DNA from: Pilaira anomala | Taxonomy: Eukaryota; Mucoromycota; Mucoromycetes; Mucorales; Mucoraceae | NCBI GenBank assembly: GCA_025716855.1 | Contig: JAIXMQ010000006.1 | Coordinates: 733,501 to 797,500, forward strand | DNA length: 64,000 nt | Direction of reading: 5' to 3' | Part shown: piece after piece, positions 24,477 to 35,384 of the stretch | How positions within the stretch are numbered: the first letter of the stretch is position 1 | Layout of the letters: every line of letters begins with the position of its first letter | Notes under the pieces: generated by a model | Told to the model about the DNA's origin: nothing | The model's input: the letters and a program-made list of their open reading frames with translations, nothing else | Database searches by the model: none | Position numbers and translations under genes: made by a program

Positions 24477-26224
24477 TCAACAAAATTTTCGGCTAGATTT
24501 AAATCTATTTCTTTTATCCACAATGTGTTCTTGATCAACAACAGCGAATAAGTTTTGATCAGAGAATACGTACTATATAATTAACAATAATAAGTATATA
24601 TACATTTCACTTATATAGTTTATGTTTCACTTACTTCCATAAATGTTACACAGTCAATTAAACGCCTTGGCATGTTTTGCAGAATTTGAAATATTTCAAT
24701 TGGATCTTGCAATTTACTGATTCTATCCTTGTTCATCTGAATAATTGTTAAAGCAACTCGAAACATGACACTATATCCCTCACTATTTTTTTTTTTTTTT
24801 TAATAAATATTAGTTTTCATTAAATAACACTCTTTTTTTATATGTATACTTACACAAAAAAACAATCCCATATACGAAGTACTGTCTATATAGAATAATA
24901 AACACATGAGTTTTTTTTTTTTAAAATACTCATTTATATACATGCTTTATATACAACTAACCTCAACAGGTAATATATTGATAAACATGGTCAAGAACCA
25001 ATGACTGGTGACAAGAGTAATAGGAGGTAAACCATTGTCATTACTATTGATTTTTTCCCAAATGTTCTTTGGTAAACGTTCCTTCAAGAACATCATCAAG
25101 ACAGCCTGATCCATATTTGCACCTTCCATTGTAACATCATACATATTTTCAGGCATGTAATCATGTACAGTAGCTACCATCATCCAAAACGCTTCCTCTT
25201 CCTTTTCAACAAACAATAAAAAGAATCCAGCCAAGTAATTGAGTGATTGACAGTATCCGATTTGAGGTGAATGCACACTGAATGCTAATAAGATACGTCT
25301 AAGTGCGGATAATTTCTTATTGGTCTCAAATGATTCCATCATGATGGATCCATCCGTCTGTGTAAAGAATCCACATGCAAATTTAGAATTATCTGGAAAT
25401 GTACGATGAAGGTCTCTTTGAATAATTTCTGCATACTCGTTATGTTCTCCCATAGAAATGGCTGTATTCACAAGTGATTCATAAAGTTCTGGATTGGCTT
25501 TCATCTTTGTGCTCGCTCCACTGTAATGTACCCAAGCCTTTCCTCGATGTTGGCTTGGTATCCCATTTCGAACATTTGTTTTTACTGTGTAAAATTAAAG
25601 TGAGTTAGATTTTTTTTTTTTATGAGTGTAACATATATAAAGCTTACAAATAAAGTTATCGGCAGGTGGATAAATATTATGAAATTCATTTAACATGGTA
25701 TTCCAAATATGTTGTTGTTTATCTAAAATAGGTTGATAGTAGATATCAAATTGATGTAAATGTTTGATTTTTATCCACTGAGTTGGTCTTTTAAATCCAT
25801 AAGAATCTCTATATATACATATACATATAAATAAAAAGAAAAAAAAAATTCATTATTATTATTCTATCTAAATATAAACATACCTTTCAATTATATCATT
25901 CATAGTTGTATAAAGAAGATCTTGTCGATCAGAAAAGAAATAGTCGTCATGAATTTGTCCATCCTCTAATAAACGCCATGGTTCATGTGTTGTATCCTTT
26001 GTTGAAGTTGTGTATTCAATACTACTAATAGTGATATTTGAATTAGATCGACTTGTAAACGGTGAATAATCATCTTCAAGTGAAGATGAATCCTCTTGTG
26101 TCATAATTGATCCTGTATCATTTAATAAAAGTTTTTTAGATTTTCTATTAAATAAACTATGGGCTGAAAATGTAGAAAGGTATTGAAAGGCTTGGTGTAA
26201 ACCATTATGTTCTTTTGTATGCAT
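24477..26224 (-). CDS. TBC-domain Rab GTPase-activating protein, 466 aa
   Basis: Six exons (26224-25884, 25808-25648, 25584-24962, 24885-24854, 24782-24635, 24572-24477) sum to 1401 nt with matching phases. The N-terminal 130 residues are Ser/Thr-rich. The TBC domain starts near residue 170 (VRNGIPSQHRGKAWVHYSGA). The arginine finger is R228 in QRDLHRTFP and the glutamine finger is Q280 in GYCQSLNYLAG, so catalysis should be intact. The block SHWFLTMFINILPVE...TVLRIWDCFF completes the fold. It is likely to accelerate GTP hydrolysis by a Rab in membrane traffic. The architecture is like GRTP1/TBC1D6-type small TBC proteins, but the Rab partner is unknown. Confidence 0.93.
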
Positions 26225-26317
26225 ATTTATATTTGTTATGGAAAGGAAAGGAAAAAGAGTGTATAAATATCGCGTGTAAAGGAATGATTATTATAACAAT
26301 AATAATAAAGAGGGGGT

Positions 26318-26352
<35 letters not shown>

Positions 26353-27640
26353 ACTACAAAGAATAACTTTTTTTTTTTTGACCCCTTATAAAAATGTGTC
26401 TCTTTTCTGTGTCGATGAATCAAATCAATTTCGATTCACCATGTGTGTTCAGTGTATTAGATGTATTTTACTAGATATTAGGGGTCAATATATATATATT
26501 TATATAAAAAGTCATTATTTTTAAAAGCTTTATTCCCTTTCTCCTTAGAATGAGTTTATACAACTTTTATTATCATGACTCAATCGTATTTAATACGACG
26601 ACACTTGACGTTCAAAATCCGACGGCATTGTTTTTGTTTGTTTATTATTTGTTTTGTCGGCTTAAGAGAAACAGTGTGTGTGTGTGTGTGTGTGTATTCG
26701 CCAAGTGCGGTTGAAGTGAGAGTAAAACTAATTTAGTTGCAGTACTATGCCTGGTTTAGTTGATACTATTTTCATTGGTGAAAGTACAAGTGTATGTCAA
26801 TTGGTGTAAATACACGTGTCTTAATATATTTTATATATAAAGAGAAAGGAAGTGAGTTTGTGTGTGTGTGTGTGTGAGAGAGAGAAAGATAGAATAAAAA
26901 AAAAAGGATTTTATTTTTAATACCCAGTGATAATAATGCTCCCTTTTTTTTTTTTTTTTCTTTCTTCCTCCTCTTTTCTGTCTCTCTTTTTTATGACGAC
27001 AAATTTCATATATATGTGTACAAATGGAAATGCATTTTGGCGTATATTATAGTGCATTTTTACGCCAAAAAATCCTTTTTTTTTAAAAAAAAAAATCTAC
27101 AATAATGAACTGAACTAAACATAATAAAAGTGAGCAATACATGAAACGAGATCAATCTATACTTTTTATTATATATAAAAATAGACTATGTATGAATTCA
27201 AGTGAAACTCTTCACAGGACTAAATTATATCATTTACTTATGATTTTTGAGTCACAATCTATATTACAATGGATGGTCTCTATCTGTCAATCAAATCAAA
27301 CTCATTTAACAACAGCATTTCTTTCGTATATTAATCATTATAAGCTCTATCTTTTATACATAATGAATTTATTAAATAAAACTTTTTCTTATATATTACA
27401 TATATTGGTCTAATAAACTGATTTTTTATTCTTTGTAACATCACAATTTTTCCTTGTTCTTTTTTAACAAATGTGTGACACAAAGCAGTAAACTTTGGTT
27501 ACATCACATGTTCATTGTATTTTAATAATAACCCTACACACCCAGGGAGTCTCATTAACTTATATAGTAATTATTTTTCCTTAAGCCAATGAGATAACCA
27601 GGAAGTGCTGGTAATCAATAAAAATATTTCAATCTGCGTT
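26225..27640. repeat. Intergenic with GT and AT microsatellites
   Basis: It includes (GT)n at about 26329-26352, 26680-26694 and 26860-26874, plus poly-T at 26945-26960. A short open frame at 27141-27413 looks non-coding, with biased Leu/Ile/Tyr from AT content. The TBC promoter lies at the left edge. Confidence 0.6.
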
Positions 27641-27656
27641 TTAACCTTCACGGCGG

Positions 27657-27771
27657 GATTGAAGCAGCGATGGGATTTGCTCTTATCCAATAAGGATTGT
27701 CTTCAACAAATTGAAGAACAGCTTCGTTATCCAAAAAGACTTTGACGAATTTTTACAAGTCTTTTTCATTT
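27657..27771 (-). pseudogene. Orphan coding-like fragment (about 37 codons)
   Basis: On the minus strand an open frame ends with TGA near 27657 and reads ...FLDNEAVLQFVEDNPYWIR..., which has normal amino-acid composition, unlike the spacer around it. There is no start codon and no clear acceptor on its 5' side. It lies about 110 bp downstream of the long transposase-like ORF, so it may be a severed C-terminus of that gene or of a vanished neighbour. Confidence 0.3.
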
Positions 27772-27881
27772 AGCGCGTTACAAAAAAAAAAAAAAAAACT
27801 TTTCACTTTAAAGATTAACACACATTTCAAAAAAGTTCGTATACAAAGTTAGGACAAAATATGATTTTTATTAAATTTAAT

Positions 27882-30878
27882 TTAAAGTATTTTTTTTTTA
27901 TGAGACAATGCCCACCAGAAGGTGCCAAACTTGCTGATGTTGATTAAGTTGTAATTGTTATATCTTCTTGAGATATCGAGAATTTGGACAAACTGGCCTT
28001 CTGCTTCACGAAAGGAAGTTTCAGCACGAGTTTTAAAGACGAGCAAGTTATTAGCGCCATCTTTCATACAAGTATGATAAAGACTTGAGCTAACATCATC
28101 ACTTTCTAATTCATCAAATCTTGTAATGGCTTCGTCACCACGTAAAAGAGCGTACTCGACAACTTTGTATTCACCAGTAAGGGCGTCAACCTTAACAACT
28201 TCACCAATCAAATAGTTGCCGTGCTTATTCTTGAAGATACCAGAGGAACCAAGTTTCACGACAGGATCTTGATCATTGTTATCTGCAAAGTCACGAACAG
28301 TGGTGTCGACCGAAGAAGCACACTCTAAGACCTTTCTCGAAGCTTTTAAGGGAATGCTTTGACCTTCCACGAACCAAGAACCACCAGCCAAAATGTGGCG
28401 AGCCATCATTCTTTTTGCAAAAGCAACAGCAACATCTCTTGAAGGATTTTGTCTGTTGGTACGAAACAGACCCTCCCTAACAAACTTGTTGTGTTGTTCA
28501 CCCTTTTCAGTCTCGAAGAAAATAGCAGAGCCAAAACGAAAGATATCATCAACTAAGTGGTGCATGATATGCATTTTACTTGAGTTGTAGATATTGCCAC
28601 CCTTTCGATTAGGATACTTGATCTTGAGGAATTCATCGTGGTACAAAACAGAGAGACGAAGATCATTGTAATTGGAAGCAACTTGTGTCAGGTACAGGCT
28701 TGAATTAAACTTGATGCGACTGATGTATGCAAGTGATGCCAGCTTTCCAAGATCAACAAAGCAGTTTTTAATTAACAAAATCCCTCGATCGGATCGGATT
28801 TCTCCAGAGGCGATGAGTTCATTTAACAAAATAGGGACCTGTTGGACCAATATTTTATAATCCCTACCTAGGAAAGAACCATGAAGACGCAATGAGGAAC
28901 GCAACTTACGAGAAAACCCTTTAGAAACGTAACCATGCAATCTTGTTTCAAGGAAACTTTTTTCGGTAGGATTCAAATGATCTTGTAACAAACATTTTAC
29001 TAATGCTTTACCGACGCCAAGCATAATTGTATGCAGTAGCTCAATTGGACAATCTAACATTGTGTCGAAAGATTTAAGAACAACCAGGGCTTGACCACCT
29101 ACAAGTTTATAACCAGCCTCAGTATCAACCAAGAAGGACTTGTCACCACCAGAAGCCAAATACCGAGCGTACATTGCTGCGACAATGCTTTCAGAACGAG
29201 GACGCCAGTTAAAATCTCCACCATCAACACGAGCTGGGGTTTTTAATTCCCAATCACATTTACGGCAAGGATTTTTTGAAATAGCACCACGGCTGGAAGC
29301 AATTTCTGCATGTCGTGCGTTATCAGCAGTGATAAATTGCAAAGGTGCAACGACAATGACAGACTCACCGCTTGGAAGGAACATCTCAACACCATTTTCT
29401 AGTTTTACCAGATTTTGGACAATAGCGGGAAGCATTTGCATAGCTGAAAGCAAGTGATCAGTACAGATGAACGCCGTGTTTTCAAGTGCATGTCTTTGGG
29501 CAAGAGGCAATGCAGCAGGGACCATGATCCAGCTATCAAACTTGTTATGTTTTTTGGTTCGATTTCCACTCATATCGTCGGTAAAGAAATTCAATGGAAT
29601 AACTTTGACAGGCTTGTATTTACGAGCAGAAGAAGAAGAAGAAGAAGGGCGTTTCAATGGATTGGGGCGGGTTAGTTTACAAACAATAGCATTGCATTTT
29701 AAAAGGAGGTCAGAGTTAACTAACACATCACTTTCAAAATTTAATACTAGAGTTTCAGGGGAATCACAGACAATTCTTGATACTTGGCTGATAGGAACCG
29801 AAGTTTTCGCAGGCATGTTATGAAGAAAGAATTGATCTTGAACGGAAATGACTTGATAACCTTCGACCATGATAATAGAATGTTTCAAGGTATAAAACCC
29901 TTCAACAATCATCATCATTTGATCAGTCTTGACGAGATCACCAATCCAGATATCTTTTAACAAACCATGAATAGTAACCGAGACCATTGGATGTTGGAAC
30001 AATTCATGGCTTCTCCACTTATGTGATTGATAGCTATCAACTAATTCACCTTCAGTACGATCAGGGAGTCTTGATAAACCATCAACAAGAGAAGGGTTTG
30101 CGACAAACAACTTCAATATTTCAGAGGGTGGATTCATAGAAAATTGTAGAGTTTGTTCGACTTCTTGACCATTGACAGTCTTTTGGACTTTGACATCGTG
30201 GACTGTCTGTTTCAACAATGGGATTTGATTCTTCGTTCTTCTTGGGTCATTGAAATTGAAAATCAAATCGGGTGCTGGAACTTTGGCATGTGGATAGGCG
30301 AGTTTAGCCTCGACAACATCTTCAACCAACTTCACGATATCCTTCATCAAACCCTGAGATACATCTGCACCAGAACGGTAATAGAACTGATGCATAAGAA
30401 GATGTATCTTGTCTCTGAAAGGAAAGAATTCCCCATTGACAACTATAGGAGCTTGGTCCTCGATTTCGTCAACTACATCTTCGGGTTCATCAACAGTGGA
30501 TTCAGTGAATCCCATGTGTTCACCCAAAGGTTCGTCTTCGTCCTCTACCTCGTCAATATAGTCAGGGTTTTCAGGTCGTTCGTCTTCATAGAACACCATC
30601 GTATTAAGATTTACGTGAACAGGTTCAACTACTTCAACGACTGTGGGTTCTTGTTGAATGACGGCTGGCGATAGTTCAATTCTTGCAAAGTTATTGCTTA
30701 CGAAGTTGTTGCTTGGCGTCAAAGGATCTAAGAACCTGATGCTGCGAGTCTTGGGTGCTTTAGGTTGGTGTGAATTCTTATGACGTTTAAGAGCGCTAGG
30801 GGTGCTGAACTCTTTTCTACATTCATTGAAATCACAAAGGTGCTTGTTGTTGTTGTTATTGACGAGTTGGTTATTCAT
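27882..30878 (-). CDS. Intronless tnp2/KDZ-like transposase ORF, 998 aa
   Basis: It is a single uninterrupted frame in a region where most multi-domain genes carry several introns. A C2H2-like finger is at the N-terminus (residues 15-37: CDFNECRKEF...H...H), followed by an acidic linker. Then comes FFTDDMSGNRTKKHNKFDSW, the D-D-T/M-SGN block typical of tnp2-type and Kyakuja-Dileera-Zisupton (Plavaka-like) transposases. Further on are CRKCDWEL, ELLHTIMLGVGK and, near residue 780, EQHNKFVREG. No frame damage is seen, so it is either a recently active element or a domesticated gene. I could not find clear terminal inverted repeats or target duplications by eye. The family assignment comes from motif memory. 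Confidence 0.62.
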   Translation of the reverse strand: MNNQLVNNNNNKHLCDFNECRKEFSTPSALKRHKNSHQPKAPKTRSIRFLDPLTPSNNFVSNNFARIELSPAVIQQEPTVVEVVEPVHVNLNTMVFYEDERPENPDYIDEVEDEDEPLGEHMGFTESTVDEPEDVVDEIEDQAPIVVNGEFFPFRDKIHLLMHQFYYRSGADVSQGLMKDIVKLVEDVVEAKLAYPHAKVPAPDLIFNFNDPRRTKNQIPLLKQTVHDVKVQKTVNGQEVEQTLQFSMNPPSEILKLFVANPSLVDGLSRLPDRTEGELVDSYQSHKWRSHELFQHPMVSVTIHGLLKDIWIGDLVKTDQMMMIVEGFYTLKHSIIMVEGYQVISVQDQFFLHNMPAKTSVPISQVSRIVCDSPETLVLNFESDVLVNSDLLLKCNAIVCKLTRPNPLKRPSSSSSSARKYKPVKVIPLNFFTDDMSGNRTKKHNKFDSWIMVPAALPLAQRHALENTAFICTDHLLSAMQMLPAIVQNLVKLENGVEMFLPSGESVIVVAPLQFITADNARHAEIASSRGAISKNPCRKCDWELKTPARVDGGDFNWRPRSESIVAAMYARYLASGGDKSFLVDTEAGYKLVGGQALVVLKSFDTMLDCPIELLHTIMLGVGKALVKCLLQDHLNPTEKSFLETRLHGYVSKGFSRKLRSSLRLHGSFLGRDYKILVQQVPILLNELIASGEIRSDRGILLIKNCFVDLGKLASLAYISRIKFNSSLYLTQVASNYNDLRLSVLYHDEFLKIKYPNRKGGNIYNSSKMHIMHHLVDDIFRFGSAIFFETEKGEQHNKFVREGLFRTNRQNPSRDVAVAFAKRMMARHILAGGSWFVEGQSIPLKASRKVLECASSVDTTVRDFADNNDQDPVVKLGSSGIFKNKHGNYLIGEVVKVDALTGEYKVVEYALLRGDEAITRFDELESDDVSSSLYHTCMKDGANNLLVFKTRAETSFREAEGQFVQILDISRRYNNYNLINISKFGTFWWALSHKKKIL

Positions 30879-31026
30879 TATTTAGGGAAGTAAAGGGAAG
30901 AAGTGTGTTTTTGACTGGTCGACATTTCGTCATATTTAAATTTTAGTGACTTTTGATTGCAATTTCTTGGACTTTTTTTTTTTTTTTTTTTTCCATCTGT
31001 TTCTTTCAGTTTCCTCAACAGTTGAC

Positions 31027-31421
31027 ATGGTAAGTAATTTGTTTATTTTTTTAAGATTCTTTTATAAACTTATCTTTATTATAGTTCCTACTTGACTCTC
31101 TGTTGACTGGCATACTCATGGCTTTCTTATTTTATCATAAGGTATTCACATTCACTTCTTTTTTTTTTACTTAAAAATTTTTTTTTCTTTTACTAATTTT
31201 TTTTTTCTTTTTTAAAGTGAGTATGGCTTACGATAATACAAGGTATGAACTCATAATAACGCAAAGGAATAACCCATACTAACACTCTCTCTATGTACTA
31301 GGTATTATCTGCTGTTATCGCTTATTACTTTTGGTATGTACAGTTTACATTTGTCTCAATTAACTTAGTTCTAACTTTTTTCATTTAATTATAAAGGTAT
31401 GTCGCGTGCAGTAAGAACTAG
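31027..31421 (+). CDS. Possible 38-aa membrane microprotein, four tiny exons
   Basis: A candidate only. The chain ATG (31027-31029), 31085-31141, 31302-31333 and 31397-31421 totals 117 nt, in frame, with GT...AG at every junction (donors GTAAGT, GTATTC, GTATGT). The first exon would encode only the initiator Met. The product is almost wholly hydrophobic, with Tyr-His-Lys in the middle and a C-terminal CSKN, like one- or two-pass organelle microproteins. The second intron (160 nt) is long for this genome and may hide another exon. It is divergent from the transposase-like ORF, 148 bp away. No family is recognised. Confidence 0.35.
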
Positions 31422-32352
31422 AAATTAAGGTATGCATTTTATCTTTGTATTTATTCACTATGTATTAACTTGTATACTGCTTTTATTAGCTTTTATTAGA
31501 TATAATTATCGATTGTGAACAACAAAGACAATAAGGTAACGTTTTTATTACTGTTTAACTATTTGAACATTATTTACTAATTATTTTTATATAGGTTTGT
31601 ACGCATTGTCTTAGATAGATGCTCTATTCAATACCGTACACTGTTTTCCAGACGCTGAAGTATCGTTTATTTGATTTTGTGATCATTTAAACCATCCTGA
31701 AAGGGCTTCAGGCGACTGGTAAGGCAGCGTACGTGGCAGCAGTATACATCCATTACATCATTTTAAAAATAAAAGCCCAATTAAACATACATATTCTATC
31801 CAATGAGAACTCCAAATAGCTCATATTATTAATGATATATCCTTTAATCTGTTTGGCTGTTGAGAATAAATTGTAAAAATTTCGTAACCCGATTTCATTA
31901 CTATATAGGGAATGTCCAAAAAAAATCGTCTTTAAAAACCCGCAAAACTCTCTGGGTGTGTACACAACACACAATGACGAAAGAAATATTTTGACTATTA
32001 AGATGCATATTTTGTTTTCATATATGTAGTGGATATATGTATATTATCATTAGGTACAGCTTTGATAAATTATATATATATATATGTACTCTGCTGTAGT
32101 ATCATACTATAAATTTGGCACCCCCACAAACAGCGGTTTTTATTTTCATAACATGAATCTTTCCCAGCCAGTAGTTACCAACTTGACGGTCCAAAACAAG
32201 AGAGATTGTATCATAAAATGAATGGTATAAACGCATATTATAGCTCCAGTAAGTTTGTTACATACAGTATTTTTCATTGTTTAATAAAGTATGGATATAT
32301 AGCGAATGCTCTTCTTTTCTGTACAGATCATAGGTATATCCAAGCTCGTTTG
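31422..32352. other. Intergenic, AG|GT-rich spacer
   Basis: AT-rich sequence with several adjacent acceptor/donor-like AG|GT sites (31534, 31594). No coherent reading frame is found. A short (TA)n tract lies near 32070. Confidence 0.4.
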
Positions 32353-32520
32353 TTGAATATCCCCCTTCGCTCCCTTTGATATACTATCTTTTATCATTAC
32401 TTATTTTAATGGGTACCTCTTATCTGACATATTATTCTTTAATTCACAAGAATAATGAATATCCCGGTATCACAAAAGATCCTATTATCGATCTGGATTT
32501 CCATTTGCAATTCAACCATG
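32353..32520 (+). mobile_element. Truncated LTR-like repeat, family 2
   Basis: It starts TGTTGAATATCCC and is similar along about 150 bp to 46338-46520. The shared parts are the TTTATCATT...TATTTTAAT...TGACATATTATT stretch and an identical AATATCCCGGTATCACAAA. It has no matching 3' end, so it is a fragment. Confidence 0.5.
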
Positions 32521-32874
32521 ACTTAATAATCTAAGGCATAAAGTTAAACAATACAATGACTTTGAAATTCTGTTTAATAAAAAAAACATAGCATCACATG
32601 TTTAGGTGACTATTCTATGATCATTTTGAGTGGTCTCTGTGAGTGAGTGAGTGAGTGAGAAAAGTCAATTGAGGATCAGACATTTCGGTTTAGCTTATGA
32701 GGCAGATATGTTGAAGTATCGGTATAATGTATACTAATGCTGAATTTAATACCATAATAATAGCCTACGCTTTTGACAGGTATAAAGAACATCTTCTAGT
32801 CTTTAATATCAGATGTTAACTATGTAGTCAACAGAAGCTCTCATTTTTTTTTTTTTTTTTTTTTTTTTGGTGCA

Positions 32875-33087
32875 TTGATCGAAAACTGCCCACACTTAAA
32901 AGAAGTTTCTTTTAAGTCATCTTATGGAGAAGTGTCAAGACCAGCGATAGAAACCTTAACTCATACAAGCGCATCATCCTCTCATTTTGACGCGTCCGTG
33001 CTTTTCTTCCTCACCTACATCTATACCCTTTTCCGGTTACTGTACTCTCAGAGTATACAAGCACCAGGAACTGATGATCTCATTCAA
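32875..33087 (+). pseudogene. LRR / F-box-like protein fragment
   Basis: A 71-codon frame without a proper ATG start begins ALIENCPHLKEVSF, the pattern of a leucine-rich repeat in F-box LRR proteins. It sits directly after a T25 run and has no recognisable upstream exon. The sequence GACGCGTCCGTGCT within it recurs at 48513-48526. Confidence 0.3.
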
Positions 33088-35384
33088 TGATTTTGAGAGA
33101 AGAGATTATTCCATCACATCAATAGAAACTAAAATGCTGTAAGAAGACATCAAAGTTGCTTTGTTGGTTAAAAGCATACAAATTTTAATTGAATGTATAA
33201 TACAAGAAACAGAAGTAATATGATGAAAAATGAATGTTTTCAACTGATTTACAATAGAAAAGAGCTTATTCAGAGAATTAAATGATATTATACATTAACA
33301 GAACAAGAGAATAGTTGCCAAGATGGAGGAAACATGTCCAAGGAACGTAAATCTTGCTAAGAATTCAGTCTTCAAGTTCATCTATTTTTACCTGAGAGTG
33401 GTATATAGCTATATTTCTTATTAGAGCAGGTGTAAAGGAAGAGTAGAAAGATATATATATAAAACAATAATTGGATCTCCTTCGAATAAGAAGATTATGA
33501 CATAAGAAAAAAAAACTAAATCCTCTCACATTGTTAACAAAAACTATCCCTTTTCCAATATCAACAGTCTTGCCCCAATACAACTAAAATATGAAACTTC
33601 TATAGAAAGTTTTGGTATAAAAACTTGGGTCAGGAACTACGCCATAGCAAAGTGAATCTTGTTATTGCTTAGCCTTTTTTTTTTTTTGATTGATTTTAAC
33701 ACATTTAGCTCATGTATTTACTACTTTTCTTTCCGAAACGTAGTTTAATAGAAATAAAATTATGCAAAAAGAGAGATCATCAATGTCAGGCGGAGGTTAA
33801 AGTTTTCATTACGAAAAATAATGTTCATTTGACGTCAATGAGAGAGAGAGAGCTACATATATCAAAAGTTGAACAGATGATCCTCTTTGTGGTATTAAAT
33901 ATCACATTTTCAGTTGAAAAGACCTGATTGTGAAGACTTCTACACTAGATCTTTTTATTTTTTAACGCTGTGAGAAAATACTAACATTAGAAAAGCTATC
34001 AAGTGTGTAATAAGGCAAAAAAAAAAAAAAAAGAACATTCAAAAACAACACATTACCTCATTCCATTCAAAAGAGTAAACACAAAGACTATTATGGTAAA
34101 CTAAAATTTTGGGGGTACCAGTAAAACAAAAAAAAAAACTCTGACGTTTTATTTGTATATACAATACAAAAGACCTTATGACTTACAGTAACTGTTTATA
34201 ACCTGTCAAGGCATTCATTAATTAAAATATTCTTATTTGTGACAAATTCATGTAATTACGTCAAAAAAAAAAGTCTTTAACGGAAGATCCATCATTTGTC
34301 ATCTCGGTTCATAGAAATGTTACATTGAAGTTTTCAAGGGCGCCCCCTTTTTTTTTTTTTTTTCATGCGCCTCAAAAATTTTACGTCAATTTGGGGGCGT
34401 CTACTGCATTATAACAGGCTAGAAGGCGATCTGCAATGCTCACTTACAGCCAAATGTAAAAAAAAAAAAAGGCTCGTGATAAAGAGATCTTATGAGTCGG
34501 AATAGTAGAGAGAATCTTTTAATCATGAGGATTTTTTTTTTTAGTTATAAACTAATGATATACTTTTTTTTTTAAAAAAATGAAATTGATCCGAAAAAAA
34601 GTATTTTATTCAAGACCATAATGAATAAAATTAATAAAACAACATTTTAGTTAGACTTGATTTGATATTTAGTCCGTTATTATAATGTGCATTTTAAACA
34701 AGAATTTTTTTCATCACAATTAAACATATACGACGTAATAATATTATTATTATTATTATTTTAACTATAGATGATAGGAGGATCTTATTATACTCTAACC
34801 CCAACTTATCTTTTTTTTTTTTTTTTTTTTTTGGACTGTAATAATACTGGCTAGGTAGTCAATGTATTTGATGAAGAGAACTATTGGTTAAATGCAAATT
34901 AATGAGTGAAGAAGATGGCAATGTGTACACTAATTTCGTTCCAAATGCAAGCTATATTAATTAGCAAAACGGCCAATTGGGAAAGATGCCAGTTTTTGAG
35001 TTTGGAAAGATGCCATTTTTTGAGTTTTTCTTAATTTTTTTTTTTTTTCGAAACTACCGCCATTTAGTTAATTGTATTTACATTTTCTAAGGGATAAGTG
35101 TAGTATTATATTAAAAAAAAAATATAGCAGTAATTTCATCTTTTTTGCTTTTTTTTTTTTTTTCACTGCAGAAATAATCCGAACTTTTTTTTCCAGTGGA
35201 TATAATATAATGCGTGTACATGTGCACGGTCATTCCAAAGCGTGCTCGTTTGGTATGCCATTTAATATTTTATTAATTAAAAAAAAGGTTTCTTGGGGTT
35301 CAATTTGAACTAAATTAACCTTAACAGGACATTTATACTAAATGATTTTTTTTTTTAAAAAAAAAAAAGGGTCCCCGCAAATGA
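33088..35384. other. Gene-poor AT-rich spacer
   Basis: It is full of poly-A and poly-T runs (for example 34020-34033, 34811-34832, 35151-35163). A two-unit repeat GGGAAAGATGCCA...TTTTTGAGTTT lies at 34978-35030. Short open frames here are translations of homopolymers. I see no gene. Confidence 0.5.

Noticed and set aside
27141..27413. 90-codon plus-strand frame
   Set aside because: Composition follows the AT-rich spacer (Leu, Ile, Tyr, Ser), with no motif and no upstream promoter context.
30153..30674. 173-codon plus-strand frame inside the transposase-like ORF
   Set aside because: It is an antisense shadow of the long intact minus-strand frame, with no recognisable motif.
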